Positions 33,243-42,305 of a stretch of DNA of 64,000 nt are shown here, piece by piece. A program made the position numbers and the translations under genes. The stretch is taken from positions 1,240,001 through 1,304,000 of the forward strand of contig NZ_JALPRP010000001.1 of assembly GCF_023195915.1 (NCBI RefSeq), written 5' to 3'. The notes under the pieces are model-generated. The model searched no databases. It was not told where the DNA came from and saw only the letters and a program-made list of their open reading frames with translations. This DNA is from Methanoculleus sp. 7T (GTDB lineage: Archaea > Halobacteriota > Methanomicrobia > Methanomicrobiales > Methanoculleaceae). Every line of letters starts with the position of its first letter. Positions within the stretch are counted from its first letter, which is position 1.

Positions 33243-35639
33243 TCACTTCATCATCGTCGGCTGGAACCCGCGCATCGTCTCCGCCATCTCCCGAAGCCGC
33301 CGGTCCACGAGATAGTTCACCGTCCCCTCCTCGTAGGTCCCGTCCTCCCGGCGAGTGCCCGCCGGGACGCCCGTGAGGATCTCGATCCCCTCGTCGATCG
33401 TCCGCACCGGGTAGATCCGGAACCTCCCGGCCTTCGCGGCCTCGACGACCTCCTCCTTGAGCATAAGGTTCTGGGCGTTGCTTGCCGGGATCAGCACCCC
33501 TTGGTTGCCGTTGAGGCCTTTCGCCTTGCAGACCTCGTAGAACCCCTCCAACTTCTCGTTGACGCCGCCGATTGCCTGGACCTCCCCCTTCTGGTTCACC
33601 GAGCCCGTGACGGCGAGGTACTGTTTTAAGGGGAGGCCCGAGAGCGCCGAGAGGAGGGCGTAGAGCTCGGTGCTCGACGCGGAGTCGCCTTCGATGCCTT
33701 CGTAACTCTGCTCGAAGACGAGCCTCGCCGAGAGGGAGAGCGGCTTGTCGCGCGCGTAGTTGTTGTTGAGGTAGCCGTTGATGATCAGGACGCCTTTTGT
33801 ATGGATCGGCCCGCCGAGCGCCGCCTCCCGCTCGATATCCACGATCCCCTCGCGCCCGACCCCGATGCTCGCGGTCACCTTCGACGGCCGGCCGAAGGCG
33901 AAGTCCCCGAGGCCGATGACCGAGAGGCCGTTCACCTGGCCGACCTTCTCTCCCTCCGTATCGATGAGGAAGATCCCCCGCTGGATGTACTCCTCGATCT
34001 TCTTCTGGATCAGGTTCGAGCGGTAGACCTTCTCCTCAATCGCCTTCGTGACATGCTGCTTCTCGATCTGGTCCGCCCCGTCTCCTGCGGCGTAGAAGTT
34101 CGCCTCTCTGATGAGGTCAGCGATGGCGGCGAACCGGGTCGAGAGTTTCTGCTGGTCCTCGGCAAGCCTTGAGCCGTACTCGATCACCCGGGCGATCGCA
34201 TCCCTGCCGAGGTGCCGGAGTTTCTCCTCCCGGACGAGGTTGCACATAAAGTCGGCGTACTTCCCGGCGTTCTCGTCGTTCCTATCCATCACGACATCAA
34301 AGTCTGCCTTGACCTTGAAGAGTTCCTTGAAGTCGGGGTCAAGCCGGTAGAGGAGTTGGTAGAGCATCGGCGTCCCGATGAGGGTCACCTTGATATCGAG
34401 GGGGATGGCCTCAGGCTTGATAGTCTTTGCCGTGATGAACCCCATCCGCTCTCCCGGCTCCTCGATGACGGCTTTTCCGGTCTTCAAGGCTGTCTTGAGC
34501 CCTTCCCAAGAGAAGGGGTTGCGCAGGAGGTCTTCGACGCTGAGGACGAGGTAGCCGCCGTTGGCCATATGAAGCGAGCCCGACCGGATCATCGTAAAGT
34601 CGGTTGTGAAGATGCCGAACTGAACCTCCTTCTCGACCTTCCCGAGGAGGTTCTGGAAGGTGGGGTTCTGCTCGACGATCACCGGCGCCCCCTTGATGTC
34701 GGCGTTATCCACGACGACGTTCACGTCGTACTTCCGAAACGGGAGTTCCCGGATGAAGGCCTGGAACTGGGGCGGAACTTCGGGCTGCTCGGCGACCCCG
34801 AGGAAGGTCTGGAGGTTCTCGAGGATGTCGTTCTGGACGGCGTCGATGTAGGCCGGGACCTCCGGGACGTCGGCATACTTCTCTTTGAGTTCGGCGACGA
34901 GGTTCCCTATCGCGTAGAGGGCGATGTCGTGGTTCAGACTCCTGACGGCCTCGGCGCCCTGGCGCTCGATGTCCTGCACCTGCCGGAGCACGCTCCGGAG
35001 TTCGGTGTTGAGGGTGTCCCGGCGCCGCTGGACCTCGGCCCGTACTTCTTCGGGGAGGGTGATGACCTCCTCCTCGGGGATTGGTCTCCCGTTGATGACC
35101 GGGATAGTCAGGAGGCCGATAGGGCTCATCTGGATGACAAATCCCTCCTCCTGGGCGCGCTGGTTGATCCGGGCTATGAGGTCGGTCCTCCGGCCCTGGA
35201 GCGATTTGAGGGTGTTGTCGCGCCGTTTGGCGTATTCCTCGCTCTCGAACGCTCTCGGGAGCGCCTGGCGTGCCTCTTCGATGAACCGTTTCATGTCCTC
35301 CCTGAACCGGACGCCCCTCCCCGCCGGGAGGGCGATGGCGTCCGGTTCGTATTGGTTCTCGAAGTTGTGGACGTAGACCCAGTCGTTCGCCCGGGGTTTG
35401 GCCTTCGCGAGTTCGTCAAGGAAACTCCGGACGGCGGTCATCCGACCGGTGCCCTGGGCGCCCGAGGTGTAGACGTTGAACCCGGGTTCCCGGATCTCAA
35501 GGCCGAACCGCAGCGCCCGCAGCGCCCGTTCCTGGCCGATGATCTCCTCCAGCGGCCGCATCTCTTCGGTGCTGGCGCACTCTACCTTTCCCGGCTCGTA
35601 AACGTTCCGGTACTTTTCGATATCCAAAGGCTGAACCAT
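33243..35639 (-). CDS. Lon-like ATP-dependent protease (AAA_32/LonB-like)
   Basis: 798 residues. The N-terminal AAA-type region has GAQGTGRMT in place of the Walker A, with Arg for the usual Lys. A long coiled-coil insertion (about residues 130-270) follows. The C-terminal Lon proteolytic domain carries EGDSASST with the catalytic Ser and [18 protein letters not shown] with the Lys. This is the AAA_32/Lon_C family found in bacteria and methanogens, distinct from the membrane-bound archaeal LonB. ATG 35639 has GGTGAG upstream. Whether it hydrolyses ATP is unclear given the altered P-loop. Confidence 0.9.
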   Translation of the reverse strand: MVQPLDIEKYRNVYEPGKVECASTEEMRPLEEIIGQERALRALRFGLEIREPGFNVYTSGAQGTGRMTAVRSFLDELAKAKPRANDWVYVHNFENQYEPDAIALPAGRGVRFREDMKRFIEEARQALPRAFESEEYAKRRDNTLKSLQGRRTDLIARINQRAQEEGFVIQMSPIGLLTIPVINGRPIPEEEVITLPEEVRAEVQRRRDTLNTELRSVLRQVQDIERQGAEAVRSLNHDIALYAIGNLVAELKEKYADVPEVPAYIDAVQNDILENLQTFLGVAEQPEVPPQFQAFIRELPFRKYDVNVVVDNADIKGAPVIVEQNPTFQNLLGKVEKEVQFGIFTTDFTMIRSGSLHMANGGYLVLSVEDLLRNPFSWEGLKTALKTGKAVIEEPGERMGFITAKTIKPEAIPLDIKVTLIGTPMLYQLLYRLDPDFKELFKVKADFDVVMDRNDENAGKYADFMCNLVREEKLRHLGRDAIARVIEYGSRLAEDQQKLSTRFAAIADLIREANFYAAGDGADQIEKQHVTKAIEEKVYRSNLIQKKIEEYIQRGIFLIDTEGEKVGQVNGLSVIGLGDFAFGRPSKVTASIGVGREGIVDIEREAALGGPIHTKGVLIINGYLNNNYARDKPLSLSARLVFEQSYEGIEGDSASSTELYALLSALSGLPLKQYLAVTGSVNQKGEVQAIGGVNEKLEGFYEVCKAKGLNGNQGVLIPASNAQNLMLKEEVVEAAKAGRFRIYPVRTIDEGIEILTGVPAGTRREDGTYEEGTVNYLVDRRLREMAETMRGFQPTMMK

Positions 35640-35827
35640 CAGTCTCACCACAGTCCTAGTCGCAGGTATACGGCAGGATGCCTGCAGTCTTTAAAAAGAT
35701 TCCCCGGTCCCGTACCCCTGCCGCTCATCGGATGCCCCGATGGATTGTTTTAATCGAATTCGCGCTTATGTGTACTATGTTCACATGCGGCTCTCTCTGC
35801 ATCGGAGCCGCCGAAACAGGTGAGATC

Positions 35828-36184
35828 ATGAGGATTGCGATTGCGCAGGACGGAAACCAGGTGTCCGGGCACTTCGGACACTGCGAAGGGTATGCGATCT
35901 TTGATGTCGAGGGGTCGGTCATCTACCGGAGGAACGACCTCCCGAACCCCGGCCATGAACCCGGGCGGCTCCCGGCCTTCCTTGCAGAGCACGGGGTCGA
36001 CCTGATCATTGCAGGCGGGATGGGGCCGCGGGCCGTCGACCTCTTCCACGAAAAAGGGATCGAGGTGCTCCTCGGTATCAGCGGGAACGTCGACTACATC
36101 GCGCAGGACTACATCGCCGGCCGTCTCTCTCCGGGAGAGAGTACCTGCCACCACGAAGACGGCGGGGAGTGCGGCGGGCATTGA
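35828..36184 (+). CDS. NifX-like iron-molybdenum cofactor binding protein, copy 1
   Basis: 118 residues: MRIAIAQDGNQVSGHFGHCEG is the classic start, with HFGHCEGY as the cofactor-linked motif and GGMGPRAVDLF later. The C-terminus is His/Cys-rich (CHHEDGGECGGH). The family binds Fe-S/Fe-Mo type clusters. It begins the NifX/ATPase run. ATG 35828 is chosen because residues upstream show no similarity. Confidence 0.9.
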   Translation: MRIAIAQDGNQVSGHFGHCEGYAIFDVEGSVIYRRNDLPNPGHEPGRLPAFLAEHGVDLIIAGGMGPRAVDLFHEKGIEVLLGISGNVDYIAQDYIAGRLSPGESTCHHEDGGECGGH

Positions 36185-36250
36185 GTGGGTGTGCACCTAC
36201 CTATAGGATTATGCCCATATGAGTAATAATTCCGAGTGGAGTGTATCAGT

Positions 36251-36583
36251 ATGACAGTCTGTATCACGGCACGTGCCGCAGGCACGGATGCGCCTGCCGA
36301 GCAGCGGTTCGGCCGGGCACCCTGTTTCGTCTTCATCGATACCGAGACGGGGAAGTCGGAATCGGTTGAGAACCCCTTTACCGGGGTTGCCGGCGGGGTT
36401 GCGCCCCGGGCGGTCCAGGTGCTCTCGGAGCATGGCGCAACGGTCCTCATCACCGGGCAGATCGGCGGGAACGCCGCCCGGGCGCTCGAGGCGGGTGGGA
36501 TCAAGGCATACGCCTACCGCGGAAGCGGCAGCGTGGCCGACGCCCTCGCGGCGTATACCGCAGGGAACCTGAAGCCGCTATGA
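36251..36583 (+). CDS. NifX-like protein, copy 2
   Basis: 110 residues. ITARAAGTDAPAEQRFGRAPC, GGVAPRAVQVLSEHGATVLITGQIG and KAYAYRGSGSV show the NifX/NafY fold, but the HFGHC motif of copy 1 is replaced by RFGRAPC. It overlaps the following ATPase gene by four bases (ATGA). A role with the ATPases in cluster handling is inferred from context. Confidence 0.88.
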   Translation: MTVCITARAAGTDAPAEQRFGRAPCFVFIDTETGKSESVENPFTGVAGGVAPRAVQVLSEHGATVLITGQIGGNAARALEAGGIKAYAYRGSGSVADALAAYTAGNLKPL

Positions 36584-37422
36584 GGGTCGCGATTGCGAGC
36601 GGCAAAGGCGGGACCGGGAAGAGCACGGTGGCGGCAAACCTCGCCTGGGCGCTCGCTCGTTCCCGCGATGTAGCGCTCGTCGACTGCGATGCCGAGGAGC
36701 CGAACCTCCATCTCTTCTTCCCGGCCCCGGCGACGGACGTTCCGGTGACGACCCCGGTCCCGGAGATCGATGCCGCCCGTTGCACCCTCTGTGGGGAATG
36801 CGGGAGGTTCTGCCGGTTTGGGGCGCTTACGGTGCTGAAGGACCGCGTCCTTATCTTCCCGGAACTATGCCGCTCTTGTGGAGGTTGTTCTCTTGTCTGT
36901 CCGCAGGGGGCCGTTCGGGAAACCTCGCGCACCATCGGCCGGGTCGCCTGCTCCCGGCCGTCACCTCACCTCACTCTGATCGGCGGGATCTTAAACGAGG
37001 GGGAGGTGCAGGCACCGGGGGTCATCAGGGCGGCAAAGACGCTCGCTGAGGGGCGCCCGCTCACCATCTACGACGCGCCGCCCGGGACGTCCTGCCCGGC
37101 CGTCGAGACCCTCGAGGGGAGCGATGCCTGTATCCTGGTCACGGAGTCGACACCGTTCGGGCTGCACGACCTCCGCCTCGCAGTGGAGGTGGCTGAGACT
37201 CTCGGCGTCCCCACCGGCGTCGTGATCAACCGGAGCGACGGGCAGGATGAGGCGACCGTTGCGTTCTGTCGAGAGCGCGGGCTTCCCGTCCTGATGACCA
37301 TCCCGTTCTCCAGGGAGATCGCCGCCGTCCAGAACCGGGGCGGGCTCATCAGCCGCGATCTCCCCGGGTGGGAGGAGCGGTTTGCCGGCCTCTTCGAAGC
37401 GGTCCTGGGGGTGAGCCCGTGA
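36580..37422 (+). CDS. MinD/Mrp-type P-loop ATPase with ferredoxin insert, copy 1
   Basis: 280 residues. The deviant Walker A is SGKGGTGKSTVAANLA. Around residues 65-110 an inserted two-cluster ferredoxin carries CTLCGECGRFC and CRSCGGCSLVC. The Walker B-type YDAPPGTSCP and NRSDG follow. Such ATPases occur in pairs beside NifX-like proteins in anaerobes; they are thought to bind and move Fe-S clusters. Overlaps: ATGA with NifX copy 2, GTGA with the next gene. Confidence 0.92.
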   Translation: MRVAIASGKGGTGKSTVAANLAWALARSRDVALVDCDAEEPNLHLFFPAPATDVPVTTPVPEIDAARCTLCGECGRFCRFGALTVLKDRVLIFPELCRSCGGCSLVCPQGAVRETSRTIGRVACSRPSPHLTLIGGILNEGEVQAPGVIRAAKTLAEGRPLTIYDAPPGTSCPAVETLEGSDACILVTESTPFGLHDLRLAVEVAETLGVPTGVVINRSDGQDEATVAFCRERGLPVLMTIPFSREIAAVQNRGGLISRDLPGWEERFAGLFEAVLGVSP

Positions 37423-38288
37423 TCAGGCTCGCGGTCGTGAGCGGCAAGGGCGGTACGGGGAAGACGATGGTGACGGCGGCGCTCGCGGACATCGGCGGGG
37501 TGCCGCAGGTCCTCGCCGACTGCGACGTGGACGCCGCGAACCTGGCTCTCCTCCTCGCGCCCCGGCGACTCACCACGGAGGAGTTTCGGGGGCTTGCGGC
37601 GGCCCGGATCGACCCTGCGCGGTGCCGCGACTGCGGGATCTGCGCGGACCGCTGCCGGTTTGGGGCGATCGTGCGCCGAGACGATGCCTGGACGGTGGAC
37701 GCCCTGCACTGTGAGGGGTGCGGCGTCTGCGCCTACGCTTGCCCGATGGGGGCGATCTCGATGGAGCCCCGTGTCTGCGGCGAGATCTACACCTCGACGA
37801 CCGACTTGGGCGATCTTGCCCACGCCCGGCTCTTCCCGGGTTCCGGGAACTCGGGGCTGCTCGTCACCGAGGTGAAGAAGCGGGCCGCGGCCCTCTCGAA
37901 GGGTGCCGACCTGATGCTCGCCGACGGTCCCCCTGGGATCGGGTGTCCGCTGATCGCGACGGTCGGCGGTATGGGCGCGGTTCTCATCGTGACGGAACCG
38001 GGCATCTCGGCGCTCCACGACCTCGGAAGGCTGGTGACGGTCTGCCGGCGGTTCGACGTCCGTATCTTCGTCGCGATCAACCGGTTCGACCTCGCGGAGG
38101 ATATCTGCAGGGAGATCGAGGACTACTGCGCGAAGGAGGATATCACCGTGGCCGGGAAGATCCCGTTCGACCCGGCGGTGGTCGCGGCGGTGCAAAGCGG
38201 CCGGCCCGCAACCAGGGGCGACTCCCCGGCGGCGGAGGCGCTCCGGGCTCTCCGGGATAACCTCTTCCGGGAACTTGGGCTCCAATGA
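37419..38288 (+). CDS. MinD/Mrp-type P-loop ATPase with ferredoxin insert, copy 2
   Basis: 289 residues from a GTG start that overlaps the upstream stop (GTGA). SGKGGTGKTMVTAALA, CRDCGICADRC, CEGCGVCAYAC, and ADGPPGIGCPL repeat the layout of copy 1. The two probably form a heterodimer. The four-gene run (two NifX, two ATPases) ends here. Confidence 0.92.
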   Translation: MIRLAVVSGKGGTGKTMVTAALADIGGVPQVLADCDVDAANLALLLAPRRLTTEEFRGLAAARIDPARCRDCGICADRCRFGAIVRRDDAWTVDALHCEGCGVCAYACPMGAISMEPRVCGEIYTSTTDLGDLAHARLFPGSGNSGLLVTEVKKRAAALSKGADLMLADGPPGIGCPLIATVGGMGAVLIVTEPGISALHDLGRLVTVCRRFDVRIFVAINRFDLAEDICREIEDYCAKEDITVAGKIPFDPAVVAAVQSGRPATRGDSPAAEALRALRDNLFRELGLQ

Positions 38289-38377
38289 ACCCGCCGCCCT
38301 TATCTTCCCCGTGAGCTGCGCCGCTCCGAGGGGGGTGAAATATTGCCTGTTCTCGGCGAAAAAGAGAGTTTGTCGGT

Positions 38378-38572
38378 TTAGAACCGGGGTTTTCTGTGCT
38401 TCGGGAGGCAGTCCTGGCAATATACGGGTCTGCCTTCGGTCGGCTTGAAGGGGACTTCGCACTCTTTCCCGCAGTCCGAGCAAATAGTCTTCGTCATTTC
38501 CCGGGGGCCGCCGAAGTTCCTCGGACCGCCGAAATTTCTGTTGCTTCTGTTATAATCCATTGGATTGCTCAT
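38378..38572 (-). CDS. Small CxxC zinc-ribbon protein
   Basis: 64 residues. A Asn/Gly/Arg-rich leader (NRNFGGPRNFGGPR) precedes CSDCGKECEVPFKP, then CQDCLP, the CxxC-(x)n-CxxC zinc ribbon of small archaeal and bacterial proteins of unknown function. It is convergent with the ATPase run and divergent from thiC. Confidence 0.8.
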   Translation of the reverse strand: MSNPMDYNRSNRNFGGPRNFGGPREMTKTICSDCGKECEVPFKPTEGRPVYCQDCLPKHRKPRF

Positions 38573-38752
38573 GCAGATAGAACACTGCCTGTAGAGTTAT
38601 GGGGGTATAGTATATAAGGTGCTTCACCCGTGGGGAGTGGTGTTCCGGGTCTGCTTCCACGCCCGGAGGACGGGTTCCCGGAGAGTCTCCGGCACGGGAC
38701 GGAGCGCTCCCGGCAATCCCATCATCACGGGCTTTTTTTGGTTTGCCGCTCA

Positions 38753-40003
38753 ATGTATAAGGAGATGAAGACCCAGATCGAAGAGGCCCGGGAGGGAACC
38801 ATCACCTCCCGGATGGCAGCGGTCGCATCGGCCGAAGGGATCGATGCGGAAGACCTCCGCTACTCCGTCGCTGCCGGAGAAGCCGTCATCATGACACGGG
38901 GATCATGCTCGATCGGCATCGGCCGCGGGCTGCGGACAAAAGTCAATGTCAACCTCGGGACCTCAACCGCCCGGGTTCGCCCCGCGGAGGAGGTCGAGAA
39001 GGCCCGGACCGCCGAACGGCACGGCGCGGATACCATCACCGACCTCTCCGCCGGAGGGGAGATCTCGGCGATTCGGCAGGCGATCTTTGCCGCCACCACC
39101 CTCCCGGTAACCACGGTGCCGATCTATCAGACCGCCGCCGAGATCGGCCTCGATGCTATGACCGCTGAGGATATCCTCGCCACCATACGAAGCCAGGCAG
39201 AGGAAGGAGTCTCCTCGTTCGTCCTCCATGCCGTCGGCAGGGAGATGATCGATGCCGCTTGGGACGGGGAGCGGATCATGGGGGTCGTCTCGAAGGGGGG
39301 ATCGATCACCGCCGCCTACATGCTTGCCCACGACGTCGAGAACCCCTTCGTCGAGCACTTCGACGAGATCCTCGCCATTCTCAAGGAACATGATATCGTC
39401 CTCTCCCTCGGCAACACGATGCGGAGCGGATGCATCCACGACGAGATGGATGAGGCCCAGAAGATGGAGATGCGCTGGAACGCACGGCTTGCCGCCTACG
39501 CCCACGAACGCGGCGTCCAGACGATCATCGAGGGGCTCGGCGGCCATGTCAGGGCCGACCGGATCCCCCGTTACCTCAGGCGCTACCGGGAGTACTCCCC
39601 TGCGCCGCTCTTTGTCGCCGGCCCTCTTCCCATCGACACCGCCGTCGGCTACGACCATATCGCCGGGTGCGTCGGCGCAAGCATCGCAAGCGGCGCAGGC
39701 GCCGATTACCTCTGCTACCTCACCCCGGCCGAACACCTCGGTCTCCCGACCCCGGACCAGGTGCGGGAGGGGCTCATCGCCTTCAAGATCGCGGCTCACA
39801 TCGGCGACTCGATCAAGTACGGTCTGGACGACGAGGACCTCGCCCTCGCCCGCTCTCGTTCCCGCCTTGACTGGGATGGGCAGGTCGCCCATGCCGTCGA
39901 CCCGGAGACCGCGCGAACCCTCGCCCCCGAACCCGGGCCATGCACGATGTGCGGCGACTTCTGTGCGGTGGCCATGATGAAGCGGCTCAAAGAGCAGAGG
40001 TAG
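38753..40003 (+). CDS. thiC: Phosphomethylpyrimidine synthase ThiC (radical SAM)
   Basis: About 416 residues. VNVNLGTST, GADTITDLSAGG, GGSITAAYM, GNTMRSGC, GPLPIDTAVGYDHI and the C-terminal CTMCGDFCAV are the family marks; the cluster ligands form CX2CX3C rather than the bacterial CX2CX4C. The enzyme converts aminoimidazole ribotide into the thiamine pyrimidine. ATG 38753 or 38765 could start it; AAGGAG directly abuts the second. A CGGGCTTTTTTT run upstream looks like the end of another transcript, and I see no TPP riboswitch. Confidence 0.93.
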   Translation: MYKEMKTQIEEAREGTITSRMAAVASAEGIDAEDLRYSVAAGEAVIMTRGSCSIGIGRGLRTKVNVNLGTSTARVRPAEEVEKARTAERHGADTITDLSAGGEISAIRQAIFAATTLPVTTVPIYQTAAEIGLDAMTAEDILATIRSQAEEGVSSFVLHAVGREMIDAAWDGERIMGVVSKGGSITAAYMLAHDVENPFVEHFDEILAILKEHDIVLSLGNTMRSGCIHDEMDEAQKMEMRWNARLAAYAHERGVQTIIEGLGGHVRADRIPRYLRRYREYSPAPLFVAGPLPIDTAVGYDHIAGCVGASIASGAGADYLCYLTPAEHLGLPTPDQVREGLIAFKIAAHIGDSIKYGLDDEDLALARSRSRLDWDGQVAHAVDPETARTLAPEPGPCTMCGDFCAVAMMKRLKEQR

Positions 40004-40109
40004 GGATCTTCTCTCCCTCTTCCCATCCTCCCGGCGGTCGTCGAGTTCCACCCGAGACGATCGTTCTGCGTTGGATGCCGGAGCCGAGGAAGGCGAAATT
40101 TGGAAGTGT

Positions 40110-40390
40110 GGGATCCCGTCGCAGACATACACCGTGTCCTCCTCGACGGCACGGAAGAGCCTCGGTCGCCGGGCAATCCCTCCCTTCAGGGCGAGGCGCA
40201 CGGAGACGCCGAGCATCCTTCCCAGGTCCTCTTTAAGGTCCGCGACATCCCGCCCGAGGGTCTGTCGAGGTCGACCCGGATGTCCGAATCGCTCTCCGGA
40301 CCCTGCTCGCCTCAAGCATAGGGACCAAAGATGCGGATCTCCCGGACACGATACCTTGCTCAAGTAGGGTTTTGCCTTCCTCAAAGCCTG
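40110..40390 (-). pseudogene. Decayed MNT-type nucleotidyltransferase (antitoxin-like)
   Basis: Across two frames on the minus strand one can read REIRIFGPYA (with TGA in place of Arg) GEQGPESDSDIRVDLDRP, then after a shift at a G run VADLKEDLGRMLGV and ALKGGIARRPRLFRAVEEDTVYV. This is a minimal nucleotidyltransferase (MntA-like) broken by an in-frame stop and at least one frameshift. No HEPN partner remains beside it. Confidence 0.75.
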
Positions 40391-40441
40391 TGAGAGATCC
40401 CCAAAGTTTATAGATCTGCAGGCGATTCTCTGGACCGGTGA

Positions 40442-40699
40442 ATGATGATGGACATCTCCCGTCTGAAGTACAGGGTCGAGGTTCTCGGTGGCCATGGCGA
40501 CATCGAGCGCTACGGCCCGTTCAACGAACAGAAGGCACGGGAATTCTTCGAGGTCGAGGAGAGTTTCGGCGGGACTGCCCGGATTGTGCGGCTGGAGGAG
40601 GGTATCCAGCAAAAGTGGGAGGTCCTCACCGCGTGCGGGGACTGGGACGACTACGAGAGGGGGCGTCATGAGAAGAAGAAAGCGGAGGTACCCCTGTAG
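40442..40699 (+). CDS. Hypothetical protein, 85 residues
   Basis: A soluble protein with a beta-alpha start (LKYRVEVLGGHGDIERYGPFNEQKA) and FEVEESFGGTARIVRLEEG, suggesting a small alpha/beta fold. The start has three consecutive ATG codons; the first is used. A TTTATAGATC TATA-like box near 40408 lies about 30 bases upstream. No family is recognised. Confidence 0.6.
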   Translation: MMMDISRLKYRVEVLGGHGDIERYGPFNEQKAREFFEVEESFGGTARIVRLEEGIQQKWEVLTACGDWDDYERGRHEKKKAEVPL

Positions 40700-40770
40700 C
40701 GAGGGGTCTTTGACCGGAGAACCGCCCCGGCAGAAAGAGAGGGGAAGGTATCCCGCCCTCCTGATTGGGG

Positions 40771-41682
40771 TTAGGAAGACTCGCCTGCGTTGTTCCACAG
40801 GTCAAGTTGCTCGGCAAGGGTGATCATCGTAGCCCGGTCGCCGCTCGATATCGCCGCGTTCACCTCTCCGATAATCCAGCAGATGCCGGGAGCCTGGTAA
40901 CAGTCCCCGAACGTCGCCTCGTTCAGGACGGCGGCCACCGCAGCGCGCAGCAGGATCCGCTCCGCCCCGTCAAGGCCCGATCCGCCCCCGAAGTTGAGGG
41001 CATCCATGAGTGTCGTCCCCCCGTAGGTGGAGTCGGCAAAGACAGACCCGACCGTCAGCCCGGGGCAGTAGCCTACCCATGCGTCAGGGTGGTTCTTCCA
41101 GTACCCCGGCGTCAGGCCACAGTACTCGGGCTCCTCACAGCAGGGCGTGAAGTAGCCGCAGAAGACGAAGTGGCTGATCCCGGGCCAGTTTTCGCCCGGG
41201 TTCTTCGGGGGGTAGAGGCCGATATCTCCCTTGGACCCAATGTACTTGTAGACGAATGAGCCCGGACCGCCCTTCACGGCGATATCCCCGGTAAACGTGC
41301 CGCCCTGGACCTCCCAGTCAAGCACGTACATACCGTTGGCTTCCCCTATGGTGACCGTACCAACGATCTCTCCTCTATCATCCACGATGGGAAACTCCCC
41401 GATAGGATCATCCTCAATCTTGATGCTGACCCTGTAACTCCCCGCCGGGACCTCGACGTCACCACATTGGTAGTTATCCTTTGGAGGGAGCCATGCGTAT
41501 GGCATTAGACCCGATCCCGTACCCGGACCCCAGTCACTTGGCGGCTCTTCAGTTTCAGTTGGCTTTGCCAGCGGCACCTCGGCCGCCTGGACCACATCCC
41601 CGGATCCCACCTCGGCCGCCACGGGCGTTGCGAGCAGCAGGAGAGACGCAAGGATCATTGTTGCAATAACGGTTGCCTTCAT
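40771..41682 (-). CDS. Secreted Cys-rich protein with LTPGYWKNH motif
   Basis: 303 residues. A signal peptide (MKATVIATMILASLLLLATPVAA) leads to an acidic linker, a beta-rich domain (VEVPAGSYRVSIKIEDD), and a C-terminal region with Cys-rich CCEEPEYCGLTPGYWKNHPD, a motif of secreted proteins found also in bacteria. The rest is helical. Function is unknown. ATG 41682 or 41691 may start it. Confidence 0.78.
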   Translation of the reverse strand: MKATVIATMILASLLLLATPVAAEVGSGDVVQAAEVPLAKPTETEEPPSDWGPGTGSGLMPYAWLPPKDNYQCGDVEVPAGSYRVSIKIEDDPIGEFPIVDDRGEIVGTVTIGEANGMYVLDWEVQGGTFTGDIAVKGGPGSFVYKYIGSKGDIGLYPPKNPGENWPGISHFVFCGYFTPCCEEPEYCGLTPGYWKNHPDAWVGYCPGLTVGSVFADSTYGGTTLMDALNFGGGSGLDGAERILLRAAVAAVLNEATFGDCYQAPGICWIIGEVNAAISSGDRATMITLAEQLDLWNNAGESS

Positions 41683-42305
41683 AAAGACCATCTCGTCATC
41701 ACACCCTTCCCTGTGCGGAGAACTGGTTGCCCGGCAACGTCCTCCTCCGGCGCAAGGTTCCGGCAGCAGGGGGTGGCGGGGCGGGCGGTGTTTATGGGAT
41801 GGTTGGCGGTTGTTCTTTCGTTCTGGTGTTTCGTGATTGAGCTTTTCGTCGCTCGCGAGAGGGGTGCGATGGCGGCCTAAGTAACGCTCTCCTATATAAA
41901 TTTTATTTTCCGGGAGTCGGGGGGTTTTGGGTGATAATGGGGCGCGATTTCGGCGAATATCCTCGTTATATCACTCATTTGTGCCGGATCTGTATGCATG
42001 GCCGGATTGAATAATTTTTGTTGATCGGGGGGACCGGTTCTTCTGTCTCCGGGAGCATCGCCTGCCGCTCTCCATCCCATACTTTCATGAAAACAGCTCT
42101 CCCAAACCTCACTCTACTCTCCCGCGGATGTTGTCCCGGAACGTTCTCTCGACTTGCGGATTGCGCGGCACCCCTTCAACCGGTACCCGGTCCTGTTCCT
42201 CCCTCCTGTCAGGAGTACCGGGGCAACAGCCCCGCCAACACCCGGCCGGCCCCAGTGCACCGGCCATCAGAAAAGTTACCGGAGGGAAGCGGACCCGGAG
42301 CCCGC
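41683..42305. other. Gap of about 620 bases
   Basis: A strong TATA block (ATAAATTTTATTTT and its complement, 41893-41906) lies about 200 bases before the secreted-protein start; if used it gives a leader of about 180 bases. The remainder has short frames without motifs, and no RNA gene is apparent. Confidence 0.45.

Noticed and set aside
38573-38752. TPP riboswitch ahead of thiC
   Set aside because: The CTGAGA and ACCCTTTGAACCTGAT-like conserved segments are absent.
38963-40798. 611-residue minus-strand frame opposite thiC
   Set aside because: It overlaps the clear ThiC gene and shows only Arg/Gly-rich shadow sequence.
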